From Chitinophagaceae bacterium (GTDB lineage Bacteria > Bacteroidota > Bacteroidia > Chitinophagales > Chitinophagaceae): 5,704 bases of DNA. The translations under genes were made by a program, and so were the position numbers. The stretch spans positions 1 through 5,704 of the forward strand of contig DPWF01000170.1 in the NCBI GenBank assembly GCA_003526435.1. The letters run 5' to 3'. The notes beneath the pieces are model-generated. The model was given only the letters and a program-made list of their open reading frames with translations, was not told where the DNA came from and made no database searches. Shown here piece after piece: positions 1 to 5,704 of the stretch (position 1 is the first letter of the stretch; the number at the start of each line of letters is the position of its first letter).

Positions 1-19
1 TGGTGTTGAAATTAATTGC

Positions 20-74
20 CACCGGGAGCACAGAAGGTCACGGAAAAATCTGTGTATCTCTGCGCCCTCAGTGC
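20..74. repeat. Degenerate inverted repeat with ~10-base periodicity
   Basis: This non-coding stretch contains related units at roughly ten-base steps that reverse orientation at the centre. CACCGG (20-25), CACAGA (29-34) and CACGGA (39-44) are followed by TCTGTG (49-54), TCTGCG (59-64) and TCAGTG (68-73). The innermost pair folds as a 6-bp stem with an AAAA loop (45-48) and one G-U pair. The outer arms GCACAGAAGG (28-37) and CCCTCAGTGC (65-74) pair at 8 of 10 positions. It looks like an eroded copy of the CACAGAGG-type palindromic intergenic repeats that occur dispersed in various bacterial genomes; that identification is from memory and unverified. It lies just beyond the terminator of the minus-strand transporter gene, a typical place for such elements. 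No protein is supported here. Confidence 0.45.
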
Positions 75-75
75 C

Positions 76-108
76 AAAAAAAAAGAGCGTCTTATTCAGA
101 CGCTCTTT
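76..108 (-). terminator. Intrinsic terminator of the OPT transporter gene
   Basis: A perfect 11-bp inverted repeat, AAAGAGCGTCT (82-92) and AGACGCTCTTT (98-108), surrounds the five-base loop TATTC. Read on the minus strand, the stem is followed at once by a run of T residues (the nine A residues at 76-84 of the plus strand, three of them shared with the stem). It starts 12 bases past the stop codon of the minus-strand transporter gene. This is a textbook Rho-independent terminator for that gene. Confidence 0.93.
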
Positions 109-120
109 CAATATTCACCC

Positions 121-2172
121 TTAATCTGTTTTTTTCATGGCCACTCTATATAATACAAAGCCCATCAAAGCAAAGAATAAAGTTCCAAGCAGGAAGTAAC
201 CATTTTCAGAGAGCGCCGATACCAGTCCATGTTCCATACTGATATTTTGCAGGAATTTTTCACCGCCTGATGTTCCTGTAATAAAGGCAATGACTACTCC
301 AGCCACTGCGCCGCCCGCAACAAGTCCTGTTGCAAATAAGCTGCCCTTACTCAGTTCCTCTTCTTCTGCACTCACTTCTTTTTTATCTTTTTTCTGTCTG
401 CCTTCTACAATACCACGGATGGCACCACCGATAAAGATGGGTAAAGTAGTGGCCAATGGCAGATAAACACCAATGGCAAAACTGAGCGATTTGATGCCAC
501 AGAGTTCCATCACCACCGCGAGGAACATACCTACAATTACATATTGCCAGTCGAGGTTTTGTGAAAGAATTCCTTTAATCAGTGTAGCCATTAGTGTAGC
601 CTGTGGTGCAGGATATTTTTCTGTACCAATGGCGTGATTGATTCCCTGCTGTACCATTTCGGTTGTAGGTTTGTCAAGAAATTTTACCGTTATACCAATA
701 ACGATGGATGATACAATAGCACCTACAAATAAAGCAATCTGCTGGTTACGTGGTGTGGCACCTACTATATAACCACTTTTTAAATCCTGAGAAGTGGCAC
801 CTGCATTGGCTGCAGCAATACAGATCATACCACCTACTACCAATACCAATGGTTCATATGCCTGACCCGACCAGCCTAGGCTTAAAAAGATCAGGCTGGT
901 TCCCATTACAGTGGCAATGGTCATACCACTGATTGGGTTGTTGGAGGAACCAATCAATCCAACAATACGTGATGATACGGTTACAAACAAGGCCCCAAAT
1001 AATACCACCAGTATACCAATCAATATTTTTTGCAGAAAACCATCGCCGGGTAAGTTGGGAATAACGGAAATGATGGCTATCAATGCCAGGCTTCCCAGAC
1101 CAACAATTTTTAAACTGAGGTCCTTATCGGTACGCGCTACATTAATATTTTCTGCACCAGCACCTCCACGCAAAGAAGCCATGCTTCCTTTTACAGATTT
1201 TACAATTGTGGGTAATGTTTTAATCAGTGTAATGATACCACCTGCCGCTACTGTACCTGCACCCACCTGCCGCACATAAGCATAATAAATAGCAGCAGAA
1301 TAATCGGCAAATGTGTGTGTTACAGGATCCCAGCCACCTTTGCCACCGGGCTTTGCAATATCTGCCAGATAACCCAGCTTGGCCAGTTGAATAGCAATGG
1401 CATCAGCAGGTACAAGGGTTGATAATAAAGGAATAAATACCAGCCAGCTCAATACACTACCAGCTACCAAGACACCTGCAATTCGAGGACCGATGATATA
1501 ACCCACACCCAGGTATTCGGGTGTGATTTCACCACTTACTTTGGCTGAAGGGAAAAATTTATTGATCTGTTTTGTTGCATAAAAAGGTGTTTCAGCAATA
1601 ATATGCATCACTTTTTGCAGCAGAGCATATACAAAGGCCACACCGAGACCCCAGAAAGCCGTTTTGGCAAAATCGCCGCCACGTTCACCAGCTTTTAGTA
1701 CATCACCACAGGCTGTTCCTTCCGGGTATGGAAGGTTATCATGTTCATTTACAATGAGTGCTTTTCTGAGTGGTACCATTAATAAAGTACCCAGTAATCC
1801 ACCTACAATCGCAAGAATAAGGATCGTGAGATAATTAAAGTATTCGGCACTGGAAGGCGATGAAAGGAATAAAAAACCTGGCAAAGTAAATGCCACACCC
1901 GCCGCAATACTTTCACCAGCAGAACCGGTTGTTTGAATGATATTGTTTTCGAGAATTGTTGTTTTCAAAAACTTCCTGCCCAATGTTATGGCAATAACTG
2001 CAATAGGTATGGAAGCTGATACAGTTAACCCCGCTTTCAACGCCAGATAAACAGTGGCGGCGCCAAAGATCACTCCAAAAAGACTACCTACCAGGATCGA
2101 TTTCACGGTAAGCTCTTTCATATTTGTTTCGGGGGAAACAAAGGGTCTAAAGGTTTTTTGAGGTTGAGACAT
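121..2172 (-). CDS. OPT-family oligopeptide transporter
   Basis: This 683-residue polytopic inner-membrane protein belongs to the OPT (oligopeptide transporter) family, whose members take up small peptides or, in the related plant YSL branch, metal chelates, probably coupled to protons. The substrate of this bacterial branch cannot be read from sequence. Recognisable conserved blocks are NNIIQTTGSAGESIAAG (76-92), YPEGTACGDVLKAGE (149-163), the glycine-rich GVGYIIGPRIAG (222-233), VRQVGAGTVAAGG (300-312), NNPISGMTIATV (411-422), NAGATSQDLKSGYIVGATP (456-474), and LCGIKSLSFAIGVYLPLATT (557-576) followed by GGAIRG (582-587). A charged lysine- and glutamate-rich loop lies at about 592-610, before the last two hydrophobic segments. 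Length and motif order fit an intact family member. I chose the ATG at 2172; an in-frame TTG at 2199 would add nine residues of no recognisable value. The gene is transcribed alone, divergently from the POT gene, and ends at a strong terminator. Confidence 0.93.
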   Translation of the reverse strand: MSQPQKTFRPFVSPETNMKELTVKSILVGSLFGVIFGAATVYLALKAGLTVSASIPIAVIAITLGRKFLKTTILENNIIQTTGSAGESIAAGVAFTLPGFLFLSSPSSAEYFNYLTILILAIVGGLLGTLLMVPLRKALIVNEHDNLPYPEGTACGDVLKAGERGGDFAKTAFWGLGVAFVYALLQKVMHIIAETPFYATKQINKFFPSAKVSGEITPEYLGVGYIIGPRIAGVLVAGSVLSWLVFIPLLSTLVPADAIAIQLAKLGYLADIAKPGGKGGWDPVTHTFADYSAAIYYAYVRQVGAGTVAAGGIITLIKTLPTIVKSVKGSMASLRGGAGAENINVARTDKDLSLKIVGLGSLALIAIISVIPNLPGDGFLQKILIGILVVLFGALFVTVSSRIVGLIGSSNNPISGMTIATVMGTSLIFLSLGWSGQAYEPLVLVVGGMICIAAANAGATSQDLKSGYIVGATPRNQQIALFVGAIVSSIVIGITVKFLDKPTTEMVQQGINHAIGTEKYPAPQATLMATLIKGILSQNLDWQYVIVGMFLAVVMELCGIKSLSFAIGVYLPLATTLPIFIGGAIRGIVEGRQKKDKKEVSAEEEELSKGSLFATGLVAGGAVAGVVIAFITGTSGGEKFLQNISMEHGLVSALSENGYFLLGTLFFALMGFVLYRVAMKKTD

Positions 2173-2266
2173 GAGTTGGTTTTTAGATGAAGCAAGCAAT
2201 TTTTTCGGCGAACAAATAAAGGTTTACCGATAGTTTCCGATACTTTTAAATTTCAAAATACGATTT
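2173..2266. promoter_or_regulatory. Shared divergent control region between the two transporter genes
   Basis: These 94 bases must hold the start signals of both transporter genes. For the plus-strand gene, TACTTTTA (2241-2248) matches the Bacteroidota -7 element TAnnTTTG at all but the last base, but no TTG lies at the usual distance upstream. For the minus-strand gene, TTTATTTG (complement of 2213-2220) matches all but the second base, again without a well-placed -33 element. The hexamer CCGATA occurs at 2227-2232 and 2237-2242, a spacing of exactly ten bases, and again at 2271-2276 inside the plus-strand gene. The close pair sits between the two putative -7 elements, where a regulator could affect both genes. 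No Shine-Dalgarno sequence precedes either start. The region's role is near certain from geometry; the individual boxes are weak. Confidence 0.45.
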
Positions 2267-3709
2267 ATGTCCGATATACAAAATGAGTTACAGAAAGGCA
2301 GGATGCCAAAATCGGTTCCTTATATCATTGGCAGTGAAATAGCGGAAAGATTTAGTTTTTATGGCTTGCGCTCCATCATGGTTACTTTTATGGCTGTAAC
2401 CTTTTTCAATCCAACCCTCAACCCGGCACTTACCGCCGAAGCCGATGCAAAGGCCAATGAAATGTCGCACCTCTTTGTTACGCTGGCTTATTTTATGCCA
2501 ATGGTTGGTGCTATTATGGCCGATTGGTTCTTTGGGAAATACCGGGTTATCTTACTTGTATCCATACTCTATACTTTTGGTCACCTGATTCTTTCTGTTT
2601 CCGGCGATAGTTATACAATCTTTAGTCTCGGACTCATTGTTATAGCCTGTTGTGCCGGCGGTATTAAATCATGTGTATCCGCCAATGTGGGCGACCAGTT
2701 CGACAAATCCAATGAACACCTGCTTTCCAAAGCATATGGTTGGTTCTATATGAGTATTAACCTGGGTGGCACACTCGCCCCGCTATTTATTCCGTTACTG
2801 AAAAAATATTATGGCCCTGAAATCGCTTTTGGTGTACCGGGTATATTGATGGCACTGGCTACCATTCTATTCTGGCTTGGACGAAAAAAATACGTTAGGG
2901 TTCCTCCGGCAGGGATCAAAAAAGAGAATTTTTTTTCCATCTCCATCTATGCATTAAGAAAATCATTTAGTCGCAAACCCGGCCAAAAAGTGTGGGAAGC
3001 TGTACAAGAAAAATATTCAGCAACATCTATTGATGGTATTAAAGCTGTGTACCGTGTATTGGCCGTATTTGCTTTTACCCCCATTTTCTGGGCACTTTGG
3101 GATCAAAACCTTTCTGAATGGGTTTTACAGGCTACCAGATTAGACCTGAGATTAACAGGCGACTTTTCCATTTTACCAGAGCAGATCAATTTTATCAATC
3201 CCCTGTTTTTAGTGTTGCTGATTCCTGTTTTCAACTCTTTTCTTTTCCCTTACCTGGAAAAAAAAGGCATCAAAGTAAGTCCTTTACGAAAAATAGGAGC
3301 CGGACTGGTCATCATTGGTCTATCCTTCACCATTATTGCATTTATTCAGGAAGGTATTGATGCAGGCGGAAAACCTTCTGTATGGTGGCAGATACTGGCT
3401 TATATTTTATTAGCGGCATCTGAGATTCTTGTTTCCGTTACCTGTCTTGAATACGCTTATACCCATTCTCCAAAATCCATGAAAAGTACCATGAGCGCTT
3501 TGTACCTGCTGGGTATTTCAGCCGGTAACCTGCTGGTTGGTTTGATTAATGGAAACATTGTAGACAAAGGCTTTTTCAGTCAATTTACCGGTGCACGATA
3601 CTACTGGTTATTCCTGGGTATACTCGCCGTATCTTTTATTTTATTTCTTTTGGTAGCCAAACGTTTACCCGAAAAACGTTACGTTGGTGCCGAGGAAACT
3701 GAAAACTAA
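2267..3709 (+). CDS. POT/PTR2-family peptide:proton symporter (peptide MFS transporter)
   Basis: This 480-residue protein is a proton-dependent oligopeptide transporter of the major facilitator superfamily, importing di- and tripeptides across the inner membrane. The helix-1 proton-coupling motif ExxERF is intact (E24, E27, R28, F29), followed by Y32, G33 and R35. The PTR2 signature appears as GGIKSCVSANVGDQF (131-145), with serine where many members have proline, then FYMSINLGG (160-168). Helix 7 carries F274-W275, D279-Q280 and W285. Helix 10 has the conserved glutamate E386, and SPKSMKS (401-407) leads into helix 11. I count 12 hydrophobic segments, six before and six after a hydrophilic loop at about 208-262, so the two extra helices (HA and HB) found in many bacterial POT proteins seem absent. 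Runs of seven or eight identical bases interrupt the gene (T at 2929-2936, A at 3258-3265), yet the frame is open throughout. The peptide length preferred cannot be told from sequence. Confidence 0.95.
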   Translation: MSDIQNELQKGRMPKSVPYIIGSEIAERFSFYGLRSIMVTFMAVTFFNPTLNPALTAEADAKANEMSHLFVTLAYFMPMVGAIMADWFFGKYRVILLVSILYTFGHLILSVSGDSYTIFSLGLIVIACCAGGIKSCVSANVGDQFDKSNEHLLSKAYGWFYMSINLGGTLAPLFIPLLKKYYGPEIAFGVPGILMALATILFWLGRKKYVRVPPAGIKKENFFSISIYALRKSFSRKPGQKVWEAVQEKYSATSIDGIKAVYRVLAVFAFTPIFWALWDQNLSEWVLQATRLDLRLTGDFSILPEQINFINPLFLVLLIPVFNSFLFPYLEKKGIKVSPLRKIGAGLVIIGLSFTIIAFIQEGIDAGGKPSVWWQILAYILLAASEILVSVTCLEYAYTHSPKSMKSTMSALYLLGISAGNLLVGLINGNIVDKGFFSQFTGARYYWLFLGILAVSFILFLLVAKRLPEKRYVGAEETEN

Positions 3710-3716
3710 TTTTTGT

Positions 3717-3752
3717 ATGGGGGAGGCATTCACAAAAAAATGCCTCTCCTAT
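3717..3752 (+). terminator. Stem-loop after the POT gene, probable terminator
   Basis: Bases 3717-3730 pair with 3739-3752 along 14 bp, including two G-U pairs (3719/3750 and 3722/3747); the core is GGAGGCATT against AATGCCTCTCC. The loop is CACAAAAA (3731-3738). It begins seven bases after the POT stop codon, the position expected for a terminator. No T run follows the stem (GCTGAAAATCC comes next), so it is not a classical intrinsic terminator and may instead stabilise the 3' end of the mRNA or work with Rho. It covers the ATG at 3751 that opens the longest purD frame, which argues against that start. Confidence 0.55.
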
Positions 3753-3753
3753 G

Positions 3754-3782
3754 CTGAAAATCCTTCTTAGAGCCTACTTTCG
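3754..3782 (+). promoter_or_regulatory. Candidate purD promoter (Bacteroidota type)
   Basis: TACTTTCG (3775-3782) matches the Bacteroidota -7 element TAnnTTTG at five of six fixed bases. A weak -33 candidate, CTG at 3754-3756 (two of three TTG bases), lies 18 bases upstream. Transcription would start near 3787-3790, leaving a leader of only about 12-15 bases before the ATG at 3802. This agrees with purD being transcribed separately from the POT gene behind the stem-loop. The -33 match is poor, so the call rests mainly on the -7 box and its position. Confidence 0.42.
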
Positions 3783-3801
3783 CCACCTGAACCTCCTTAC
3801 T

Positions 3802-5085
3802 ATGAATATTCTTCTCCTCGGATCAGGTGGCCGCGAACACGCTTTGGCCTGGAAAATGACACAAAGTCACCATTGCGATGCCCTTTTTATTGCACCAGGT
3901 AATGCCGGAACCAGTGAATTTGGCACCAATCTTTCCATTTCAGTTAACGATTTTGAAGCCATTAAGCTGGCATGCATTGAACATAACATAGGTATGCTGG
4001 TGGTTGGACCAGAAGAACCATTGGTAAAAGGCGTATATGATTTTTTTGAGGCCGATCCCTTACTTCAAAAAATACTGGTAGTAGGTCCCTCTGCAAAAGC
4101 TGCACAACTGGAAGGAAGTAAAGCTTTCAGTAAAAAATTTATGCAGCGACAAAATATTCCAACTGCTGCCTATGCAGAATTTACAGCCGATAATTTTGAA
4201 GATGGGAAAAAATATATCACACAACATAGTTTACCTGTTGTGCTGAAAGCAGATGGATTGGCTGCCGGTAAAGGTGTAGTAATTGCAACCACACATGAAG
4301 AAGCATTGAAGACATTCGAAGAAATGATTCTTCATAAACAATTTGGTGAGGCGAGCAGTAAAGTAGTGATTGAAGAATTTTTACAGGGTATTGAAGTAAG
4401 TGTGTTTGTTTTAACCAATGGATCAGATTACCAGATCATTGGTCATGCAAAAGATTATAAAAGAATTGGCGAAGGCGATACCGGCTTAAACACAGGTGGC
4501 ATGGGCTGCGTAAGCCCTGTGCCCTTTATGGATGAGCTGTTTATGCGTAAAGTAGAAGAGCGCATTATTGCTCCAACAGTAAAAGGTTTGGAGAAAGAAG
4601 AACTCATCTATCACGGTTTTATTTTCTTTGGTTTGATGAATGTAAATGGTGAGCCATTTGTGATTGAATACAATTGCAGAATGGGTGATCCTGAAACAGA
4701 AGTAGTGATGCCACGCTTGCAAACAGATCTGGTTGCATTGTTCGCTGCTATGGATAATGGAACTTTAGCTGATGCGAATATTACATACGATGAAAGATTT
4801 TGTGCAACAGTAATGGCAGTGAGTTGTGGTTATCCGGGTGATTATGAAAAAAACAAAATCATTCATGGACTTGGGCCGAACAACTCAAAGGAAGTGATCG
4901 TATTTCATGCAGGAACAAAACAGGATAGAAACAATGTTTTAACAAATGGTGGCAGGGTTTTAGCAGTAAGTGCGTACGGAAATAATATTGCTGATGCTGT
5001 TACAAAATCAAAAAATAAACTGGCTGAAATTTCGTTTGAAGGAATGTATTTCAGAAGAGATATCGGGTTTGAATTTGGAGAGTAG
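3802..5085 (+). CDS. purD: Phosphoribosylamine--glycine ligase (GAR synthetase)
   Basis: PurD is a cytoplasmic enzyme that joins glycine to 5-phosphoribosylamine with ATP, giving glycinamide ribonucleotide, the second step of de novo purine synthesis. The 427-residue product has the normal length for the single-function bacterial enzyme. The N-terminal domain opens with LLGSGGREHALAWK (5-18), then PGNAGT (32-37) and GPEEPL (69-74). The ATP-grasp domain has LEGSKAFSKKFM (103-114), VVLKADGLAAGKGVV (146-160), and DYKRIGEGDTGLNTGGMG (218-235), and ends with VIEYNCRMGDPETE (287-300), which holds the expected metal-binding Glu and Asn. The C-terminal GARS domain follows from about 327. The commonly seen GEEVSV block reads GIEVSV here (196-201). 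I chose the ATG at 3802 because the protein then begins MNILLLGSGG as family members do; the in-frame ATG at 3751 adds 17 residues that lie over a stem-loop and the likely promoter. There is no fusion to PurM or PurN. Confidence 0.97.
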   Translation: MNILLLGSGGREHALAWKMTQSHHCDALFIAPGNAGTSEFGTNLSISVNDFEAIKLACIEHNIGMLVVGPEEPLVKGVYDFFEADPLLQKILVVGPSAKAAQLEGSKAFSKKFMQRQNIPTAAYAEFTADNFEDGKKYITQHSLPVVLKADGLAAGKGVVIATTHEEALKTFEEMILHKQFGEASSKVVIEEFLQGIEVSVFVLTNGSDYQIIGHAKDYKRIGEGDTGLNTGGMGCVSPVPFMDELFMRKVEERIIAPTVKGLEKEELIYHGFIFFGLMNVNGEPFVIEYNCRMGDPETEVVMPRLQTDLVALFAAMDNGTLADANITYDERFCATVMAVSCGYPGDYEKNKIIHGLGPNNSKEVIVFHAGTKQDRNNVLTNGGRVLAVSAYGNNIADAVTKSKNKLAEISFEGMYFRRDIGFEFGE

Positions 5086-5182
5086 ACGATAGCTTATAGA
5101 CAATGGTCAATAGTTCAGGTTGTGATTTGAAAAACCAGCTACTGTGTACCATGGGCCATCAACCATCAACTATTCCTGAACC
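5083..5182. repeat. Inverted array of degenerate 7-base units behind purD
   Basis: Five consecutive heptamers of the form T(A/G)GnnnA run from 5083 to 5117: TAGACGA, TAGCTTA, TAGACAA, TGGTCAA, TAGTTCA. The first includes the purD stop codon. After a 27-base spacer, four consecutive heptamers of the complementary form TnnnC(C/T)A run from 5145 to 5172: TGTACCA, TGGGCCA, TCAACCA, TCAACTA. The halves can pair in more than one way, for example AATAGTT (5109-5115) with AACTATT (5168-5174), or GTTCAGG (5113-5119) with CCTGAAC (5175-5181). No long perfect stem or trailing T run is present, so it is not a classical terminator, though it is the only structured element between purD and mreB. It resembles the short tandem heptamer families known from cyanobacteria; whether it belongs to a dispersed family in this genome is unknown. 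Confidence 0.6.
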
Positions 5183-5207
5183 CCGCGAAAAATCAGTATT
5201 TTAGGCT

Positions 5208-5238
5208 TTGTTAATTCAAGTAATTTCATCCACCTTTG
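5208..5238 (+). promoter_or_regulatory. Candidate mreB promoter (Bacteroidota type)
   Basis: TTG (5208-5210, within CTTTG) and CACCTTTG (5231-5238) are separated by 20 bases. The second matches the -7 element TAnnTTTG at all fixed bases but the first, and the spacing is within the range reported for Bacteroidota promoters. Transcription would start near 5243-5246, giving a leader of about 30 bases before the mreB ATG. The leader is AT-rich and lacks a Shine-Dalgarno sequence, as is usual in this phylum. The remaining gap sequence, 5183-5207 and 5239-5276, shows nothing else I can name. Confidence 0.5.
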
Positions 5239-5276
5239 CAATCATTGATCAAGAAATAAAGCATTTTTAACATACA

Positions 5277-5704
5277 ATGGGATTATTCAACTTTTTTACG
5301 CAGGAAATAGCCATGGATCTGGGTACTGCCAACACCCTGATTATCCATAATGATGAAGTAGTGGTAAATGAGCCATCGATTGTGGCCCTGAACCGTAACA
5401 ATATGAAGGAAGTGCTTGCTGTGGGGAAGAAGGCCCTCATGATGCACGAAAAAACCCATGAAAGTATCCGTACCGTTCGTCCGCTGAAAGATGGGGTAAT
5501 TGCCGATTTTAATGCTGCCGAGCTGATGATCAGGGAGTTAATCAAAATGATTTACCCCAAAAAACCCCTTTTTCCACCCAGTTGGAGAATGGTGATCTGT
5601 ATTCCATCATCCATTACCGAAGTAGAAAAACGTGCCGTTAGAGATAGTGCCGAGCAGGCTGGAGCCAAAGAAGTATATATGATCCATGAACCCATGGCCG
5701 CGGC
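5277..5704 (+). CDS. mreB: Rod shape-determining protein MreB, N-terminal part (cut by the window end)
   Basis: MreB is the bacterial actin homologue. It polymerises with ATP on the inner face of the cytoplasmic membrane and guides the cell-wall elongation machinery. Only the first 142 codons plus two bases are present, of about 340 usual for the family. The protein opens with a short hydrophobic stretch, MGLFNFF, likely to help membrane binding. The first nucleotide-binding loop follows as DLGTANTL (14-21). Further family blocks are NEPSIVA (31-37), VRPLKDGVIADF (67-78), IPSSITEVEKRAVRDSAEQA (109-128) and HEPMAAA (137 onward), the last being the well-known EPMAAA block. The ATG at 5277 is the only start that keeps the first phosphate loop preceded by a normal N-terminus. 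Nothing shows damage. In many bacteria mreC and mreD follow, but that lies outside the window. Confidence 0.96.
   Translation, partial: MGLFNFFTQEIAMDLGTANTLIIHNDEVVVNEPSIVALNRNNMKEVLAVGKKALMMHEKTHESIRTVRPLKDGVIADFNAAELMIRELIKMIYPKKPLFPPSWRMVICIPSSITEVEKRAVRDSAEQAGAKEVYMIHEPMAA

Noticed and set aside
3..242. Open frame of 79 codons on the plus strand at the left edge
   Set aside because: It crosses the repeat, the terminator and the 3' end of the minus-strand transporter gene, and its product shows no family resemblance or sensible composition.
750..1279. Plus-strand open frames opposite the OPT gene (750-932 and 911-1279)
   Set aside because: They lie wholly antisense to well-conserved OPT motifs and their translations resemble nothing; they are shadows of the real gene.
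2173..2199. TTG start nine codons upstream for the OPT gene
   Set aside because: The ATG at 2172 gives a normal N-terminus, and the extra residues lie in the intergenic control region with no ribosome-binding signal.
2929..2936. T8 tract (and A8 at 3258-3265) in the POT gene as a phase-variation switch
   Set aside because: The tracts are short, the frame is intact, and such runs are common in AT-leaning genomes; nothing suggests selected slippage.
3791..3799. ACCTCCTTA just before purD, identical to the anti-Shine-Dalgarno end of 16S rRNA
   Set aside because: It is the complement of a ribosome-binding site, not one, and a nine-base match to this sequence is easily explained by chance; no flanking rRNA sequence is present.
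3710..3801. Possible purine-sensing riboswitch ahead of purD
   Set aside because: The predicted leader is only about 12-15 bases, and the gap has a single stem-loop that fits the end of the upstream gene; no multi-helix aptamer can be drawn.
5267..5545. Minus-strand 92-codon frame over the start of mreB
   Set aside because: It is antisense to a clearly recognisable MreB N-terminus and has no independent coding evidence.

Overview
The window reads as ordinary chromosomal DNA of a member of the Bacteroidota, most likely Chitinophagaceae or a close relative. The reasons are a moderate, AT-leaning base composition, no Shine-Dalgarno sequences ahead of the genes, promoter-like sites that resemble the Bacteroidota TTG / TAnnTTTG pattern, and a MreB N-terminus (MGLFNFFTQEIA) of the kind I associate with this phylum. 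The genus cannot be fixed from the sequence alone.

Layout. Positions 1-120 hold no gene; they contain a degenerate inverted repeat (about 20-74) and a strong intrinsic terminator (76-108) that reads on the minus strand. An OPT-family transporter gene follows on the minus strand (121-2172). A 94-base divergent intergenic region (2173-2266) separates it from a POT/PTR2-family peptide symporter gene on the plus strand (2267-3709). A 14-bp stem-loop (3717-3752) closes that gene. purD (phosphoribosylamine--glycine ligase) follows at 3802-5085, with its own likely promoter. The 191-base gap after purD (5086-5276) begins with an array of degenerate 7-base units in inverted orientation that starts on the purD stop codon, then has a plausible promoter for mreB. 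mreB starts at 5277 and runs off the window end, so only its first 142 codons are present.

How the genes fit together. The two divergent membrane transporters belong to unrelated superfamilies, both associated with oligopeptide uptake, and may form a peptide-scavenging pair sharing one control region; this is inference from gene order. purD (purine synthesis) and mreB (cell-shape cytoskeleton) are housekeeping genes with no evident functional link to the transporters or to each other.

I found no mobile element, CRISPR array, RNA gene, defence system or unfamiliar protein family. What most deserves a second look is non-coding: two different degenerate inverted-repeat arrays (period about 10 at the left edge, period exactly 7 behind purD), and a CCGATA direct repeat with one-helical-turn spacing between the two transporter genes.
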